A stretch of DNA of 64,000 bases from Phellopilus nigrolimitatus (lineage: Eukaryota; Basidiomycota; Agaricomycetes; Hymenochaetales; Hymenochaetaceae), in contig JAJOHG010000001.1 in NCBI GenBank assembly GCA_021029095.1, forward strand, positions 1,426,001 through 1,490,000, read 5' to 3'. The notes under the pieces are model-generated. The model was given only the letters and a program-made list of their open reading frames with translations. It searched no databases and was not told the origin of the DNA. The first letter of the stretch is position 1; each line of letters starts with the position of its first letter. Shown piece after piece: positions 1-13,058 of this stretch. A program made the translations under genes and the position numbers.

Positions 1-7
1 GAGTAAC

Positions 8-2765
8 CTACTTCTTCCCGTTGGTCAACTTGTCTAACTGACGGGTAAGCTTACCACCCCAAGAGCCAACCTAAAACCGAAATCAGCGGTCCGTATTTGT
101 TATAGTATCTAACAAGCACGCACGCCAGAGTTTTTCTTTACCACGAAGCCCTCGCCGACGCTCAGCTTCTTGCCAAAACTCGAAACAACGTTGTCGCATA
201 CTAGCAGGAACTCCTCGAGCTTAGATATCCAAATCTCACCGTCCTTCCTGGTGATGCTACCGACACCTAGACCCATTCCACTCGCCACGCCCATAGGACC
301 GCAGAATTCAACACTAGCATTCTGGACTTCCGCTAGCGCATCGCACAGCACCTCCACAACACGTATCTTCTCCGGTAAATTAGTAAGTTTCGCTCCTCCT
401 TGTGACCACACTTCATAGGGCACATGCAATTTACGCGTGATGTATCCACCGGATTTCGAGGACATCGTACGGCCCAAAAGACTCATAAGATGATATGGCT
501 TTCTCAGGGTATCGGTGGGTGGGGCAGGTGGTAGAGGCGATGTAGGAGTCGTTGGTAATTGTCCCGGAAGAACCGGAGGAGGGGGGACTAGCGTAAGGGT
601 TAGGCTAGGGAATGAAGACGGAGGGATTCCTGTCAGACGAGCGGTCCGGGAAGGAGGCTGTGGACTTTGGCGGAAACCAGATGAAGCTTTGCGCGGGCCA
701 GGCAACTGCTGCGCGCTAGCAAAGCTTGAATTGACATCTTGAAAGGGAGGCCGTGATCCAAACTCCGTAGGGAGACCTTGAATTGATAAATTCGACAATC
801 GTACGGGATGTGACGATGCTCGACTACGACCCGTATTTAGACTCGAGGCTGTGTTTGGAAGGGATGTGCCTAATCTTTTGGATAGGGCACCTTCTGTCCC
901 ATCAGCGTAACTTTCGAGTATGGTCGATGATATACTCGGCTTGTTCCTTCTTTGTGAAATAGTTCCCATCGTAGGCGTCTCATTAATCAGCGGCTGTAAA
1001 GCTTTAATACCTGTCGACTCGGACATCGAGCTCATGGCCGAGCCGCCTCTAGGTCTGGCATTCGTATAAGCAGATGGTAGACCGGCATCAGGAGGCGATG
1101 TGGCTTGCTGCGAGACGTCGATAGAAACCGGTATACCGCGTGGAGTGATGGAGGATCCGGGATCTGAGTTAGACGGTGAAGGTAAAGCTGGTAACGGCGG
1201 AGATTCGTGATTCGTTCGGTGGTTCACATGAGTGCCATTAACATGAGTTCGACGAAGGTCAGCCTCATGATCATAATGATGCTGTTGCTGAGACTTCATT
1301 GACGAGGCTGCCGCTTCTTCCTTCAGCACTTCGAGTCGGTTCCCAGAGCCTGTTCTTCTGTGACCGACGGAGTTGCCGCGGGACCGTATGGCTTCGCCTA
1401 CAGGAGGAAGAAGTCGAGGCGACGAAGGTGGACTTCCAGAGGTGCTTGTCGAAGGTTCAACGACAGTCGGCGTGGAAGGAGGTGAACTGGAAGGAGCCGG
1501 AGGTCGAGGGGGTAAATTTGACGACGATCGTAAGCGAGTTATGCCTGATGTCTGCTTTGAAGATGGTGATGTAGAAGCCCGGTTTAGCGCTGTGTTACTT
1601 AGCTGCTCGATGCTATTACGATGTAAAAGTAAAGCAGCAGAAGCACTCGTCATGGAGGGCGAACCACTAGAAGAGTCAGACTTCCGAGAGGCCTCGCGAA
1701 AGCCAGTGTCCGGCGAAAATCGGTGACTATCACCATTGGCATCGTCCGTTATTGTAGGTTGCGTGTCTTTCGAGGTCTGCGATGATGGCGAATCTGATCG
1801 AGAAGATGACTGGGACTGTGGTGGCTGGGTGCTAGTGGGTATGCTATAAATCAGACTCAAGATATTCATGCGGTCCGCGTAGGTATCATGCTGAATACTG
1901 GGCAATAAGCACACTAAACAACATATGTTGATGAAGAAATATCACGCACAATGGATTTAAGCCTTCGAACCTCTTCTTCCTGAGCAACAATACTTCTTCG
2001 CCGACCATTCTTCCGTCTGTGATCACCACTGTCTTCACCCCTCATAACTCGTTCCATCACCTCGTTAAGCAGAGCTACACTTTGGCCATATGCTTGAATC
2101 GCTCCATGAGGATCATCGTTAGTCGAGTCGAGCTTTACTGCTTCTCTAGCAAGCTCGAGTGCTCTCGTGAGAGCGCGTCGAGAAGATGGCTTTCCCGGCG
2201 CCACGGACTCTTTTGTGTCCGGGGGAGACAACAGTAAACGGTCAGGTATGATTTCTTGCGAAGGAGCCCGTGGGGGTACCTGCGATGACTGAGGGTTTCT
2301 GGGTAACAAGGAACGAGGAGGCGAGTCCGACAGATTGCTGGAAAAGGGAGAGAGCGGCGAAGCTGAAACCGCTGCTAGTCTTGCTTGAGAGAATTGCGCC
2401 ACAGCAGCAAGTTGCGAGGAGGCGGTCGGTCTCTGGAAAGGGTTAAGATTGAAGGTTGGCGGGTTCGGAAGAACTGGAGTGGCGTAGGTGTCATCTTGCT
2501 CTTGATTTGACAGATACTCGTCTGCAAGATCATAGGTTCCATACGTCGAAGTCTCCGATAATGCCGGCAAGTTTGGTATGGGCTGACTAGGGGGCGGGCC
2601 GGCTGGAGGTGCAGCTGAAGAACGGCGTCGGGTATTCATAGAGCCACTAGACGTGCTCGCACGTCCTGCGCGACTGGAAGATGGGCCTGCCTCCGTAGAA
2701 TGACCGTTAGGGTGCCATTCACCACTGCGGTAGACGGACGAGGGCCGGGTCTCGAACTCGGCCAT
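8..2765 (-). CDS. MIT-domain protein (putative trafficking factor)
   Basis: I read three exons: 1950-2765, 124-1890 and 8-70, joined by introns of 59 nt (1891-1949) and 53 nt (71-123), both GTGCGT...AG and in frame, giving about 881 aa. The end of exon 1 holds an MIT (microtubule interacting and trafficking) helical bundle: ALTRALELAREAVKLD, then IQAYGQSVALLNEVMERVM, with helix 3 crossing the first intron (RRLKSI / HDTYADRMNILSL). MIT domains bind ESCRT-III tails or microtubules. Most of the rest is Ser/Pro-rich and low complexity. A second conserved block near the C-terminus starts at KPYHLMSLLGRTM and ends in the small third exon (TRQLDKLTNGKK, then TAG). The start at 2765 is the first Met of the open frame. 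Assignment to the MIT family is secure; the cellular role is inferred. ACGCGT lies 5 bp upstream. Confidence 0.85.
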
Positions 2766-3576
2766 GCTGACGCGTGAGGGGTCGGGCGGCGCGGTGCGCG
2801 TATCGACAGATTTTCGAACTCGAAAACCGAAGTCTAAAATACGACTTAGTGATAGGATTCGTGTTGTGCCGATCGTGGTCTGAGCTTATGAAGTCGGGCC
2901 AGTGCTGGGTAGAAGAGAGGCAACGCAGCGACGCTGTAGCAAACGGGTCGGTGCAGGGCGATGATTGACAGCCGAATAATGACCCGGAATCGGGGTCAAG
3001 CCGTTGTGCGGCGACGGATGATGGAGAAAAAAAGCAGATGGAATAGGTAAGCAGCGGAGAAGGCGTGCGGCGAGTGCGTACAGCGAGGGGAACGCTGTGC
3101 TCGTCGGGCCCAACGTCGGACTCAGCTCAAGAGATACACTACTTCCTATTCGGGAACAACAGCGTCGACGTTTTCGATCGAACTATCCTCAACACGCTAG
3201 AACTTCCTGCTGCAAAATATTTCCACCGCGCGTGCAATTTTCTCAGTCGATTCCACGTTGCATACGCAGAGAAGCAATTTCATTCAGTACTGAAGCACAT
3301 CAGAACAGCAAGAGCAAGATATATGAATGTAACAAACGAATGACTGGAAGGTCGGCTTAAGACATACTTTAAAATAAACCCAGTCCTAGAATACGCCAGT
3401 GGAAGTGGGGAAACAAATCGCCAGGGTATACGCGGTATTATGGGAAATGGAGCAAAAATGGTCCACAAACTCGAATGTCAACGAGTGTTTTGTTTCCACA
3501 TCCTTCACCCAATCGCAAATCGATACGAAGATCACAAAGAAAGAAAAAACACAGTACACCTCAGAATCGCCATCAT
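2766..3576. other. Intergenic region, promoter of MIT gene and septin 3' flank
   Basis: No coding region supported. It holds the upstream region of the MIT-domain gene (ACGCGT at 2770-2775) and the 3' flank of the septin gene. The small open frames on both strands show no recognisable protein. Confidence 0.6.
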
Positions 3577-5255
3577 TTAGAAGTCGCCCTGCGATCCCTG
3601 CGCAGCGAGACGGCTTTCCAGGTTCCTATATTAGTGTAAACAGGTGATCAATCATATTGCACTGGAAGCGACATACCTAAGCGACTCCTCCTTCGCCAAC
3701 AATTCCTGTCTCTTCTCGTTGATCTCGCGCTGGACCTTCATTTCGATGTCACGCAACTGTTGAATCCATGAGCTAAACGTCGAAAGTAAAGGACTATGAA
3801 GCGCACCTTCTCTTCTTCCCTACGAAGCTGCTCTTCCTTGAGCTTAACGCTCTGTGTAGCAAGATCCTCAGGTAGTATGGATGAGTCGCTATTCCAGATA
3901 GCTCAATCGGCTGAGAAACAGATAATTAATCACAGATAGACGTACTGCGAATCCGCATGAACAGTGCGGGACAATTTTTCTGTACGGTAAGTTTCCTGTA
4001 ATAGTGCAACCGTGTCAAACCAAACCTATTTAGCCATCAAGACATTACGCACGTAGAGAACATCATGGGTCAAGGATTTAAGGTCCGTCAGATGGGTGCT
4101 ATTTCAATCAATCAGTTTGTTAAGCACATAAGATACAGTTGGGAAGCTATCTTACTTCAACAACGCACTGCGAAGCTTGCTAAAGTCCGAATGCTTGGGA
4201 TTATCGACCTCCGCTGTGCCCCAGGGGTAAACACGGGCCCGGACAGGCTGATCGCCTCCAGTCTCGGCTTCCGAGCCAATAATGGCGAATGGAAGGAGAG
4301 AACGAAGCTCTGAGTTATCCTCAATGGTGTCCTCGTCATCTTCCTCGACATCGTAAGGGAAGTTGTAAATGGGAATGTCGTAGTGCTCAATGTCTTCCAT
4401 GATCTGATGTGAGTTAGATATTAATATCGAATTTCTTCAAAAGTATAAAATAACTGACCCGCTTTTTGAAGCCCCTTAGCTCACTCGGAGTAAAAGAGTC
4501 TGCTTTTCCGATAACAGGGATGACATTAACGCGAGGCGACAAACGACGCATGAGTTCAATGTCCATCTCGCGAAGTCTTTGGAAAAAATAGTTAAAAAAC
4601 TAAGATATGTCAAAGTTGGCAACAAGTCAATAACTTACGCGTGACCAGTAGGTGGGATGAAGTAAAGAAGGGCATGGACACGATTGTCCCTGAAACGAGG
4701 GTTACGCTTAATTCTCGACTCTTCGGCGAGAATATCATCGTATTGACGCTCGAGGTGGCCAACAATCTCTTGAAACCTACGCACAGCATGTGCTTAATTG
4801 TAAGTTTCGAATGAGAACCGGGAAGATAATACTGACGCAAACTCGTTGTCAATGTTGTCACCAAAACCCGGGGTATCCACAATAGTCAAGGCGATGCGCA
4901 CACCATCCTCCTCGAGTTCTTCAGATGTGTTTCGCGTTACCAACCCAACGAATACGAAAAATAGAACACGACATACCAACGTTGACTGGCTTAATGCGAA
5001 TACCTTCCTCAACGTGTGCAATGTCCGCATTGTCAGAGATCTTGTGCGCGAGGACCTCAGACTCGCAAAGGGTATTTACAAACGTGGTACGCCCTGTCCC
5101 CGACGCACCTGTTAAGTTGACGCGTCGGAAAAAGGACGAAACGTTTAGTGATTGTCCAGCTTTTCAGTGAAAAAAAAAATCGACCGACCGACAACCATGA
5201 CGGTGAACTGGACACCCTTCTTGACCTTGTTTCCTCTGCGTCTAGCGTATGACAT
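3577..5255 (-). CDS. cdc11: Septin, Cdc11-type
   Basis: Septins are GTP-binding proteins that form heteromeric filaments at the septum, bud neck and hyphal cortex. The start at 5255 gives MSYARRRGNKVKKGVQFTV, a polybasic stretch before the G domain. After intron 1 comes the P-loop GASGTGRTTFVNTL, then DTPGFGDNIDNEFA (G3), HALLYFIPPTGHA, VIGKADSFT (the AKAD-type G4 region) and the septin-unique block with YNFPYDVEEDDEDT and RVYPWGTAEVDNPKHSDF. A short charged coiled coil (KLKEEQLRREEEK, then EINEKRQELLAKEE) leads to the stop at 3577. Arg replaces the P-loop Lys, as in Cdc11-type septins, and with the short tail this is the basis for the Cdc11 call. Several short introns. It is divergent from MSH1, 220 bp between start codons. 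Confidence 0.9.
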
Positions 5256-5475
5256 GGCGGATATGTGGTGCGCAAGTTGTGAGGTGAGGAAGGGGGATGA
5301 TGGGCAGGACCGAGCAAACGACACGGCGGAGCTTGAACCCATTCGTTTATGGTAGGTCTGTGGCGCGTCCTTCGTAGCTGGCAGAGCACTATACATAGTC
5401 TGTAGCTTTGCTTCTACTCGCTCACAACTCCATCCTATCCTTCATCTTGAAACTACCTGAGAAGCGTGCGATGAT

Positions 5476-8400
5476 ATGATCAACTCGGTAGCGCATAACA
5501 GTCCTCGCCGTTTTATTTCTACCAATCGCGGCATTACTCTTGCAAGAATTCAGCTCCATACTCGGTTCAAATCTAGTTTAAGTGCTGAAGGCAATTCTCA
5601 ATCGTCGTCCTCGGTCAAGCAGAAATCCTTGAAAAGCAAACGCAAAACCGAGAAGAGTGTTGCTTCTTTGCCGAAAAAACTAGTCCTAAGTGGTGCTGTA
5701 TCCGATCCTCTCCCGGTCTGGGATGGAGGTCTGGAGAAGCGGGTACAGGCCTTACGAGTTGAAGAGGAGGAAAGCGCGTCTTGTCAGCTGTTTTTATATT
5801 CCCCTTTCTCCTAAACATCTCTCACGGTCGTTCGTCCCCAAAAAACGCGTCTAGCGGAGCCCTGTGTTGGTCGCGTCAAAAGGAGACGACGGAGTCCCAA
5901 GGATATAATTGAACACAATTCGGATTTTAAAGGAAAAGACGAGAAGGCGCCGAAGAGGCAGCCTAGTAGAGATCAGGTTGCGGCCGCTCTTATTGAGTCG
6001 CAAGAGGGGAATGAGGTTACCGATCCTGGACATAAATTACCCGTGAGTCCTGAACGCAAGTCAGGCAAGTTGTCGCTTTGTTTCTATGTATATATACATA
6101 CGTATTAAATTCCATACTCAGACATTGTCGTGACTCGCCATGGGCCTCGTAATCAACTCGCAAAAGAGATACTTGAGAATTTGACGAAATTTCCGCACTG
6201 TATATTGTTGACTCGGGTTGGTCAATTCTACGAGGTAATGCGTATCTCCAAGAGTCTTGCAAAGATCTCGTGCTGATGTGTTACTCCTAGTCCTATTTTG
6301 ATCAAGCACAGGAAGTTTCCCGGTTATTGTCAATTAAATTAACCCAGCGAACTTGGGATGGTCAGCGCGTGTGGATGTGCGGTTTTCCCTTAATGCATCT
6401 AGACAAGCATCTGAAGACCCTGGTACAAGATCATAATCGCTTTGTAGCAATGTGTCAAGAGTTCCAGAGACCTCGCGATCCAATCGATTCGGTAACTACG
6501 AGGCCTACTTTTGAAAGACGCGTTGTCCGGGTCCTGACGCCAGGGACACTCATCGACGAGTCTTTTATCAATCCTTACCAGAACAATTACCTTCTCGCAG
6601 TCAATGCAATCGATGTTGACCTGTCTGCCACTGAAGTTGACGTCTCTCCACAACAGGTCGGTTTGGCGTGGATTGACGTGTCAACTGGCGAGTTTTTCAC
6701 GCGTAACACGACTATCCATGCTTTTAAGGACCACCTTGCCCGGATTGCTCCTCGCGAAGTTGTGATTGACAAACTCCTAGAATCAAATCCCACCCATCCT
6801 TTACAAAATACTCTACAGGAGGCAAACAGCCTAGTGTCTTATGCGAGTGTATCCGTGCATGGCATGCCGAGCGGTATATCCGACATATCTGAAGCTGTCG
6901 ATGATGTCGTTGAAAAGACAACGAGTGTATCATCAGAGATCTTCACTTGTGCAGAAACTTCAGCCATTTCACTATTGGATAGCTTCCTTCATGCAAATCT
7001 TTTGGAACATGCACCTCCATCCCTTCGTCCTACACGTGAAGGGCAGCGTGAGCGCATGCAAATTGATGCTCATACTCTCAGAGCACTGGAGATACGGGAA
7101 AATATTCGAGAAGGAGGGATGCGTGGAAGCTTGATGAGCGCCGTCAAGCGTACAGTGACTAGCGGTGGTACAAGGCTGTTATCACGATGGTTATGTAAGT
7201 TCTCCACTAAGCGTAAAATTTTCGACCTAAGTATCAAACATCTGTAGGTTCACCAAGCACGTCCCTCGAAGAAATAAATGCTCGTCAAGCTCTTGTGGAA
7301 TTGTTCCTTTCACGATCATCTCTACGGGCAGACCTCGTCGAATATCTGAAGAGCGTTGAGGACGCGTCAAGAATCTCCCAAAGGTTTCTTCTCGGAAAGG
7401 GAGATGTTGATGATTTGATTTCCGTCCAGAATACCATCGACGTTTGGGATGCGGTAAAGAGCAGAGTGGCATTCGAGAAATCTTTCGAATCAAAGGAGAA
7501 TGCACATCAGTTCAGACCTGGCGATTGGAAGGAAGTAGACCAGCTTATGGCCCGAATGGCCGACCTTCGCAGCCTTGCTCAGCGCATTGAATTAGCTGTG
7601 GAGAGCAAAGAAGTTCACAAAAAGCCTTGTGCTTTGGGCCAGGCCGAGGACGATGAAATTGAGGATCTAGAAGATCTTTCATCGTCTGAAGCGCATTCAA
7701 AAATTTATAGTTTACCTGGTAAGGAAGCCAGGTGGACTATCAAGCCGCAGTAAGTTAAGACAATCACAAACAGACTTTGCCTGACTTAGAAATGAGATTT
7801 TCGACCGAGCTTACTTCCCTCCATACGCATCTCAATCGACTTCAGTCCGACAAAGAGAGCTTGGAGAAAAGCTTTCAACAACAGTATGGTACGATCCAAC
7901 TCTTGCCGTCCAACATCGGAATTCTCACCCGATGGCGGGAACAGATGCACCGTCGCTGACCTTACGACTAAGCCCAAGCCATGGAATGCATGTTCATATA
8001 GGAAAACCTCGACGAGACGCAGAACGCTTGGATAAATCACACCAATTTATGCATATATCAGAAAGTAAATCCACGAGGATCTTCTTCAATCGGGTAAGTC
8101 AACCGCCCACCCTCATCATTGCTTCTTAACTGACAGGCGCAATTGTGAAGGAATGGCTTACGCTAGGCAATTCGATCCTTGAGACTGTAAAAGGCATCTA
8201 CAGCGCTGAAAAAGATGCATTTTTAACACTACGCAATGAGGTCGGTCCTTCGTTTTAAATTGGCGTTGCTGTCACTGAATCTATGCTAGGTCAATGCTCA
8301 AGCTATTGCTATTCGGAGAAACGCCCGAATAATTGACGAGTTGGATGTGACATCAGCCTTCGCAAAACTTGCTTCCGAGATGAAATATGTTCGACCAATT

Positions 8401-9372
8401 GTTACTGAGGGGTAAAACAGCCTTCGTTGATTCAGGGGGGAAATCACTCACCGTTATCCAGCACAGAATTTTGCATTGAAAAAGGACGACATCCTACCGT
8501 GGAGCTTGGGTTGCTGCAAACCGGCAGGATGTTCACCTCAAATTCAGTAACCATGTCGGATTCATCTCGCCTGCACGTTATAACGGGACCCAATATGGGT
8601 GGAAAGTCCACTTTCCTTCGCCAAACGGCCCTTATTGCGATTCTGGCACAGACAGGGTCGTTTGTACCCGCTAACAGCGCAAAGATCGGAATAGTGGACA
8701 AGGTTTTTTCGAGGATTGGCGCAAATGATGACTTGTTTAGAGATCAAAGCACGTTCATGGTTGAGATGCTTGAGACTGCTGACATTCTCAAAAACGCTAC
8801 TGAAAGAAGTTTGGTCTGTACCTATCGATTTAATTTTAGAACTCGTATTGACAAAGGCTTAAGGTTATAATGGACGAAGTGGGAAGGGGGACGACGGTTA
8901 AAGATGGTCTTGCGATATCATTTGCAACCGTTCACCATCTGTATTCCGTCAATCGATGCAAGGCGCTGTTCGCGACTCATTTTCATGAGATTGTTGATAT
9001 GCTCGGATTCGTCGAAGCCTCACAGTCTAGCGAACTTTTCCCTGCAATCGATTTTTCCTGCACAGACATCGACGAGACACAGGTGAGTGTGTTTGAAAAG
9101 ACATGGCATTTTTTCTTACTGAGACTCATTACATAAAGGACGAACGCTTCACATATTCGCACCGCATGAGACCTGGTATTAACCGTAACTCCCATGGACT
9201 GAAGGTCGCCCGACTCGCTGGGATGCCTTCACCCGCAACTGAGATCGCAAGAGAAGCATTGGACAAAATCAAGTCTCATCAGAGTTCAATAGGCGACTCG
9301 ATGATGCTACGAGAACTTGGTCGGCAGCTTGTAAAGCCTCAACTTCATCCTGACCGTACTGCCACATACTAG
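5476..9372 (+). CDS. MSH1: MutS homologue MSH1, mitochondrial
   Basis: A mismatch-recognition ATPase of the MutS family, which in fungi maintains mitochondrial DNA. The N-terminus ([19 protein letters not shown], rich in Arg/Ser, almost no acidic residues) looks like a mitochondrial presequence, followed by a basic low-complexity linker. The mismatch-binding domain I starts at [15 protein letters not shown] / SYFDQAQ (about 6190-6320). Connector and lever domains follow, then the ATPase: Walker [17 protein letters not shown] near 8586-8630, [18 protein letters not shown], Walker [10 protein letters not shown] at 8870, and ATHFHE. The stop TAG is at 9370. Gaps between coding blocks are short introns, for example one between GAAAGAAGTTTG and the exon before MDEVGRG. 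A mitochondrial MSH1 rather than a nuclear MSH2/3/6 is inferred from the presequence and domain-I sequence. Confidence 0.88.
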
Positions 9373-9418
9373 ATCTACAATTCCTGGATATATAGTATTC
9401 AAAAGGAAAGCGAGCAAA

Positions 9419-12400
9419 TTAAAGCTGCGATCGAATGCAATTCAGTGCGGACCCTGCCCGCAACCATTTGAGCTGATCACTAGACATCGTGTGTCTTGTC
9501 GGAATTTCAAACGTCTCTCCATCTCGTTTTGTGACTTTGAGACGAATCCTTGCACCCGGAATGTCATCTAAAAGATCCTTTAGTCCAACTGTATCGATAA
9601 TATCACCTGATCCAATGCGGGAGTAATCGTTGTTGTGAATAAACCAGAGAGGTAAAATGCCTTGTTTCTAAAGTACACTGCATGAGAACTTCGGCTTTGG
9701 CTCACGTAAAGATCTGCATAGCTACCTTCAAGTTGGTTTCATGAATTCGTGCGAACGACCTCGCAATGATGAGCGCACATCCTGAATAAAAGGCATTAGT
9801 ATACTTCAAAGTCATCGCCATAGGGCAGAAACCAACCGTAGAACCGAGGCTGCAAAGCAGCATGCTCTCGCGCACTGCCCTCTCCATAGTTCTCGTCTAC
9901 AACGAGGGCCCACGGTTGGTTACGAGAACGGAAGCGCTTGGCAATATTCGGAATGGTGTCAGACTGCGATTCGTTGGACGAATGATCATGATCAAATGCA
10001 GCGTTTATGTCGCCACCTTCATCGTTCATGGCCTGATACAAAAAGAAGAAACGACAGTTGGGACACGATGAAATGTTACGACGTCAAAAGGACCTCACAG
10101 TAATCACTGAGAAATTGAGAGTAATTTAATAACTATGGTTGAATCGCGGAAGATGTTTGCTCACAAAGATTCTCCGAAATGTTTGACAAATGGCCCTTAT
10201 ACTTCAGCCACGGGCCCTGTTATGAAATGAAATCTACTGCACAAAATTCACACAAGACCACGTACAGCTGCCGAGATATGATCCGTTGTGCACTTTCCTC
10301 GCACGCGCATGAGGACCTTCAATGAAGGAAGTTCAAGACCTCTCGAGTTGTGCGGGCCAAAGTAGCTTTCAAATGGTTTTAGAATTTCCAAACGAGTAGA
10401 CGTCTGGGAGATTACAATCTCTGTATCTGGCCGTGGTTCTGGGTTCGCAGGAGGGTAAAGCGAGAGGTCACCGGGAGTGAATCCTAGCGCAGGCAAGTCT
10501 TGTCCTTCAGGGGGAGTGAATTTGAAGGATCCTCCAGAAGGTAAGTCGATTGAGTCTGCCATAGGATTGAAGGACAGCTTTCCGGAAAAAGCCATCGCAG
10601 TAACAATAGTCGGAGAAGCAAGGAAATTCATCGTGTCTCTGTTACCATCGTTGCGTGAGCGGAAATTTCTATGATATAAGAGCTCAGTGACGAGTAAGAC
10701 AAATATAGTTTAAGCATCACACCTGTTGAAAGACGTAAGGATAGCTACATTATCGGGTCAATGTTCCATTGTATAATATACAGTGATTGGCGTACCGTTT
10801 TCCTCTCCCTTCTTATCGTCACGCTTCCACTGACCGATACAGGGACCGCAGGCATTTGCAAGGACAGTGGCCCCTACTTCCTGTAGGGAGGAAGTGACAT
10901 TATCCCTTTCCATTGTGGCTCGGATCTGTTCTGATCCTGGTGTACATAAGAAAGGGACCTTGATACAGTGCTTATATCAGAACTGTGTGTGTTGACCAGC
11001 TGCAGCTGTGTAGCTACCTTTACTGTAAGGCCTGCGTCTTTCGCTTGACAAGCGAGGTTAGCTACACGTGTCTAAAAACAAAGATCAGGACAGGTACACC
11101 GCGAGACAATTAATCGCACCATGTCTTCGTAAGAACTATTTGTACATGATCCAATAAGGCTAGCAGATATCTCATCTTTCCAACCTGACTTGTTCACGAA
11201 ATCGCCGAACTTCGAAAGAGGTGTTGCTAAATCAGGCGTAAACGGACCATTTATCGTGGGTTCGAGCTCCGATAGATTCTGCAATAAGCAGGATCAATAT
11301 CAACAGAGCTAGTTCAAAAGGGTAGCTTCGTACAATTTCAATCACTTCGTCATATTCAGCCTCTTTATCGGCACTTAAGAATCCTTGGGAAGCTGCTTCA
11401 TCCGCAGCGTTTGCAACGCTAGATCGACCAGTAGCACGCAAGTACGAACGCATACTTGGCGTATATGGAAAAGTAGTTGACGTCGCTCCTACTTCTGCAC
11501 CCATGTTTGCTATAGTGGCTAGCCCTGCACGAATTTGACGTCAACTTATGCAATATTCGTGAGTGTCGGAGGCCGTCTCACCAGTGCATGATTGATTGAA
11601 CACGCCAGGACCAAAATATTCTAGAATGCGGCCTGTTCCGCCCTGCAATTGAAGTAAATAATTATTCGTCGATATTTAGTATAGTAGTGAAACACGTACG
11701 CGGACAGTAAGTTTTCCAGCGATGTTGAGAATGAGATCCTTCGTAGTTGCCCAGCCGTTCATTTTCCCCGTAAGATGCACGCCTTGTGAAAGCAGTGTGT
11801 GTAAGGATACGAGTAAGCTAGCCGCAGACGAATCTCTTACCGACGATTTGTGGTGCCTTGAGCTCCCATGGCGTACCAGTCATGGCGTCTACGGCATCTG
11901 CACCTCCGACTCCTATGGCGATCATTCCAAGGCCACTTGCATTGGGCGTGTGCGAATCTAGATGGTCGGTTTGATAAGTCTCTATTGAGGTCTCCCGCAA
12001 GGAATATCAAACCTGTTCCCAGCCTGTCGTTCAGAAAAGAATCAGTATCAGGATTTCGCGAATTCACTCATCCTACATACATGAGCATGCCAGGTGCAGC
12101 ATAATTCTCCAGAACAATTTGATGTATGATTCCTGAGCCTGGTCCCCAAAATTCGATACCTACAGAACCGGTTCATTTCAGTTCTGCGAGTAGAAAAACG
12201 CCGCCAGGAGCTCACCGTATTTACTTGCGGCACTTTCCAGAAAATCGAAAACTTCTTTATTCGTGACTATCGAGCTCTATACGACCGGCGCATCATCAAC
12301 GATGCTCAGCTCCCATATTGACGCGTAATAGTACCTTCAAGTCAGCCTCAGCCCCCTCTGAAGCTTGAATGAGGTGGTCGCAGTGTATGCTCGTAGGAAC

Positions 12401-12880
12401 AGCACAGGACGGCAGGCCCGCACTCATAAATTGCAATCTAGCGAAGATATATATACATAAGAAATCAAGCTAAATGTTCGCCAAAGACAATCTTACATTG
12501 CCATCCTTATAAAAAATTGCACGCTCGTCAACCCATCCCCTAAATGAGATAGAGAGTCCTCACTGAGCAGATGCATCTTGCATGGCAACTCTTTGCGGAC
12601 GCAGCTGCAAATACTCTCCGCGAAGGTTCTCCTTCCCTGCCAAAGTCTTCTCGGGCTCATGGATATGACTGTACAGTATTTTCTCCGCCAGTGTGAGGGG
12701 CTTGTCATTAAGCAGTTTGCGCACGCGTCCGAGATTTTCGACAAGCCGAGCGTAAGGAGGCGTGATCGTCGAGCAGTCTTTCTCAGGAAGAGCAGCGTGT
12801 GTCGCGAGTGACCTGCCCGGTCTTTTGTGAGACGCCAAGCGTCTGGCCGCACTGGTCACTAAAGACGACGAGGGCGGCAT
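9419..12880 (-). CDS. aco2: Mitochondrial aconitase, Aco2/AcoB type
   Basis: A 4Fe-4S hydro-lyase. The N-terminus [20 protein letters not shown] is a mitochondrial presequence. Conserved blocks in order: [76 protein letters not shown] (cluster Cys), [11 protein letters not shown] (the other two cluster Cys, near 10840), the swivel-domain linker, [27 protein letters not shown] and [11 protein letters not shown]. The protein ends ...[11 protein letters not shown], stop at 9419. VAMQDASAQ and the WELKAP block resemble yeast Aco2 (linked to lysine biosynthesis, homocitrate dehydration) more than TCA-cycle Aco1; this subtype call is from memory of the families. Many short introns. The gene meets MSH1 tail to tail, 46 bp between stops. 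Confidence 0.87.
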
Positions 12881-13058
12881 CGCGGCGGATGGTAGGAAAC
12901 AGAGGAACAGTCGCGACGTACATGTAAATAAATTGCCGCAAATTTAAGCTCAGTTTCGGCCGAAACAATTCTAACCAATTAATATGCGTAGTTTACGGCC
13001 CGACATGAATTTAGCCCTTCTTCATATCGTTTTTGTATTAAAAAATCTTAACCATACA

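Noticed and set aside
1299..1726. Overlapping plus-strand open frames
   Set aside because: Antisense to the Ser/Pro-rich part of the MIT gene; low complexity on the coding strand creates long frames on the other strand.
2740..2765. tRNA B-box-like GGTCTCGAACTCGG
   Set aside because: It is inside the first codons of the MIT gene and no A box, acceptor stem or anticodon arm can be formed around it.
3890..3950. Possible tRNA-like AGCTCAATCGG element
   Set aside because: It falls in a septin intron, and no cloverleaf or B box follows.
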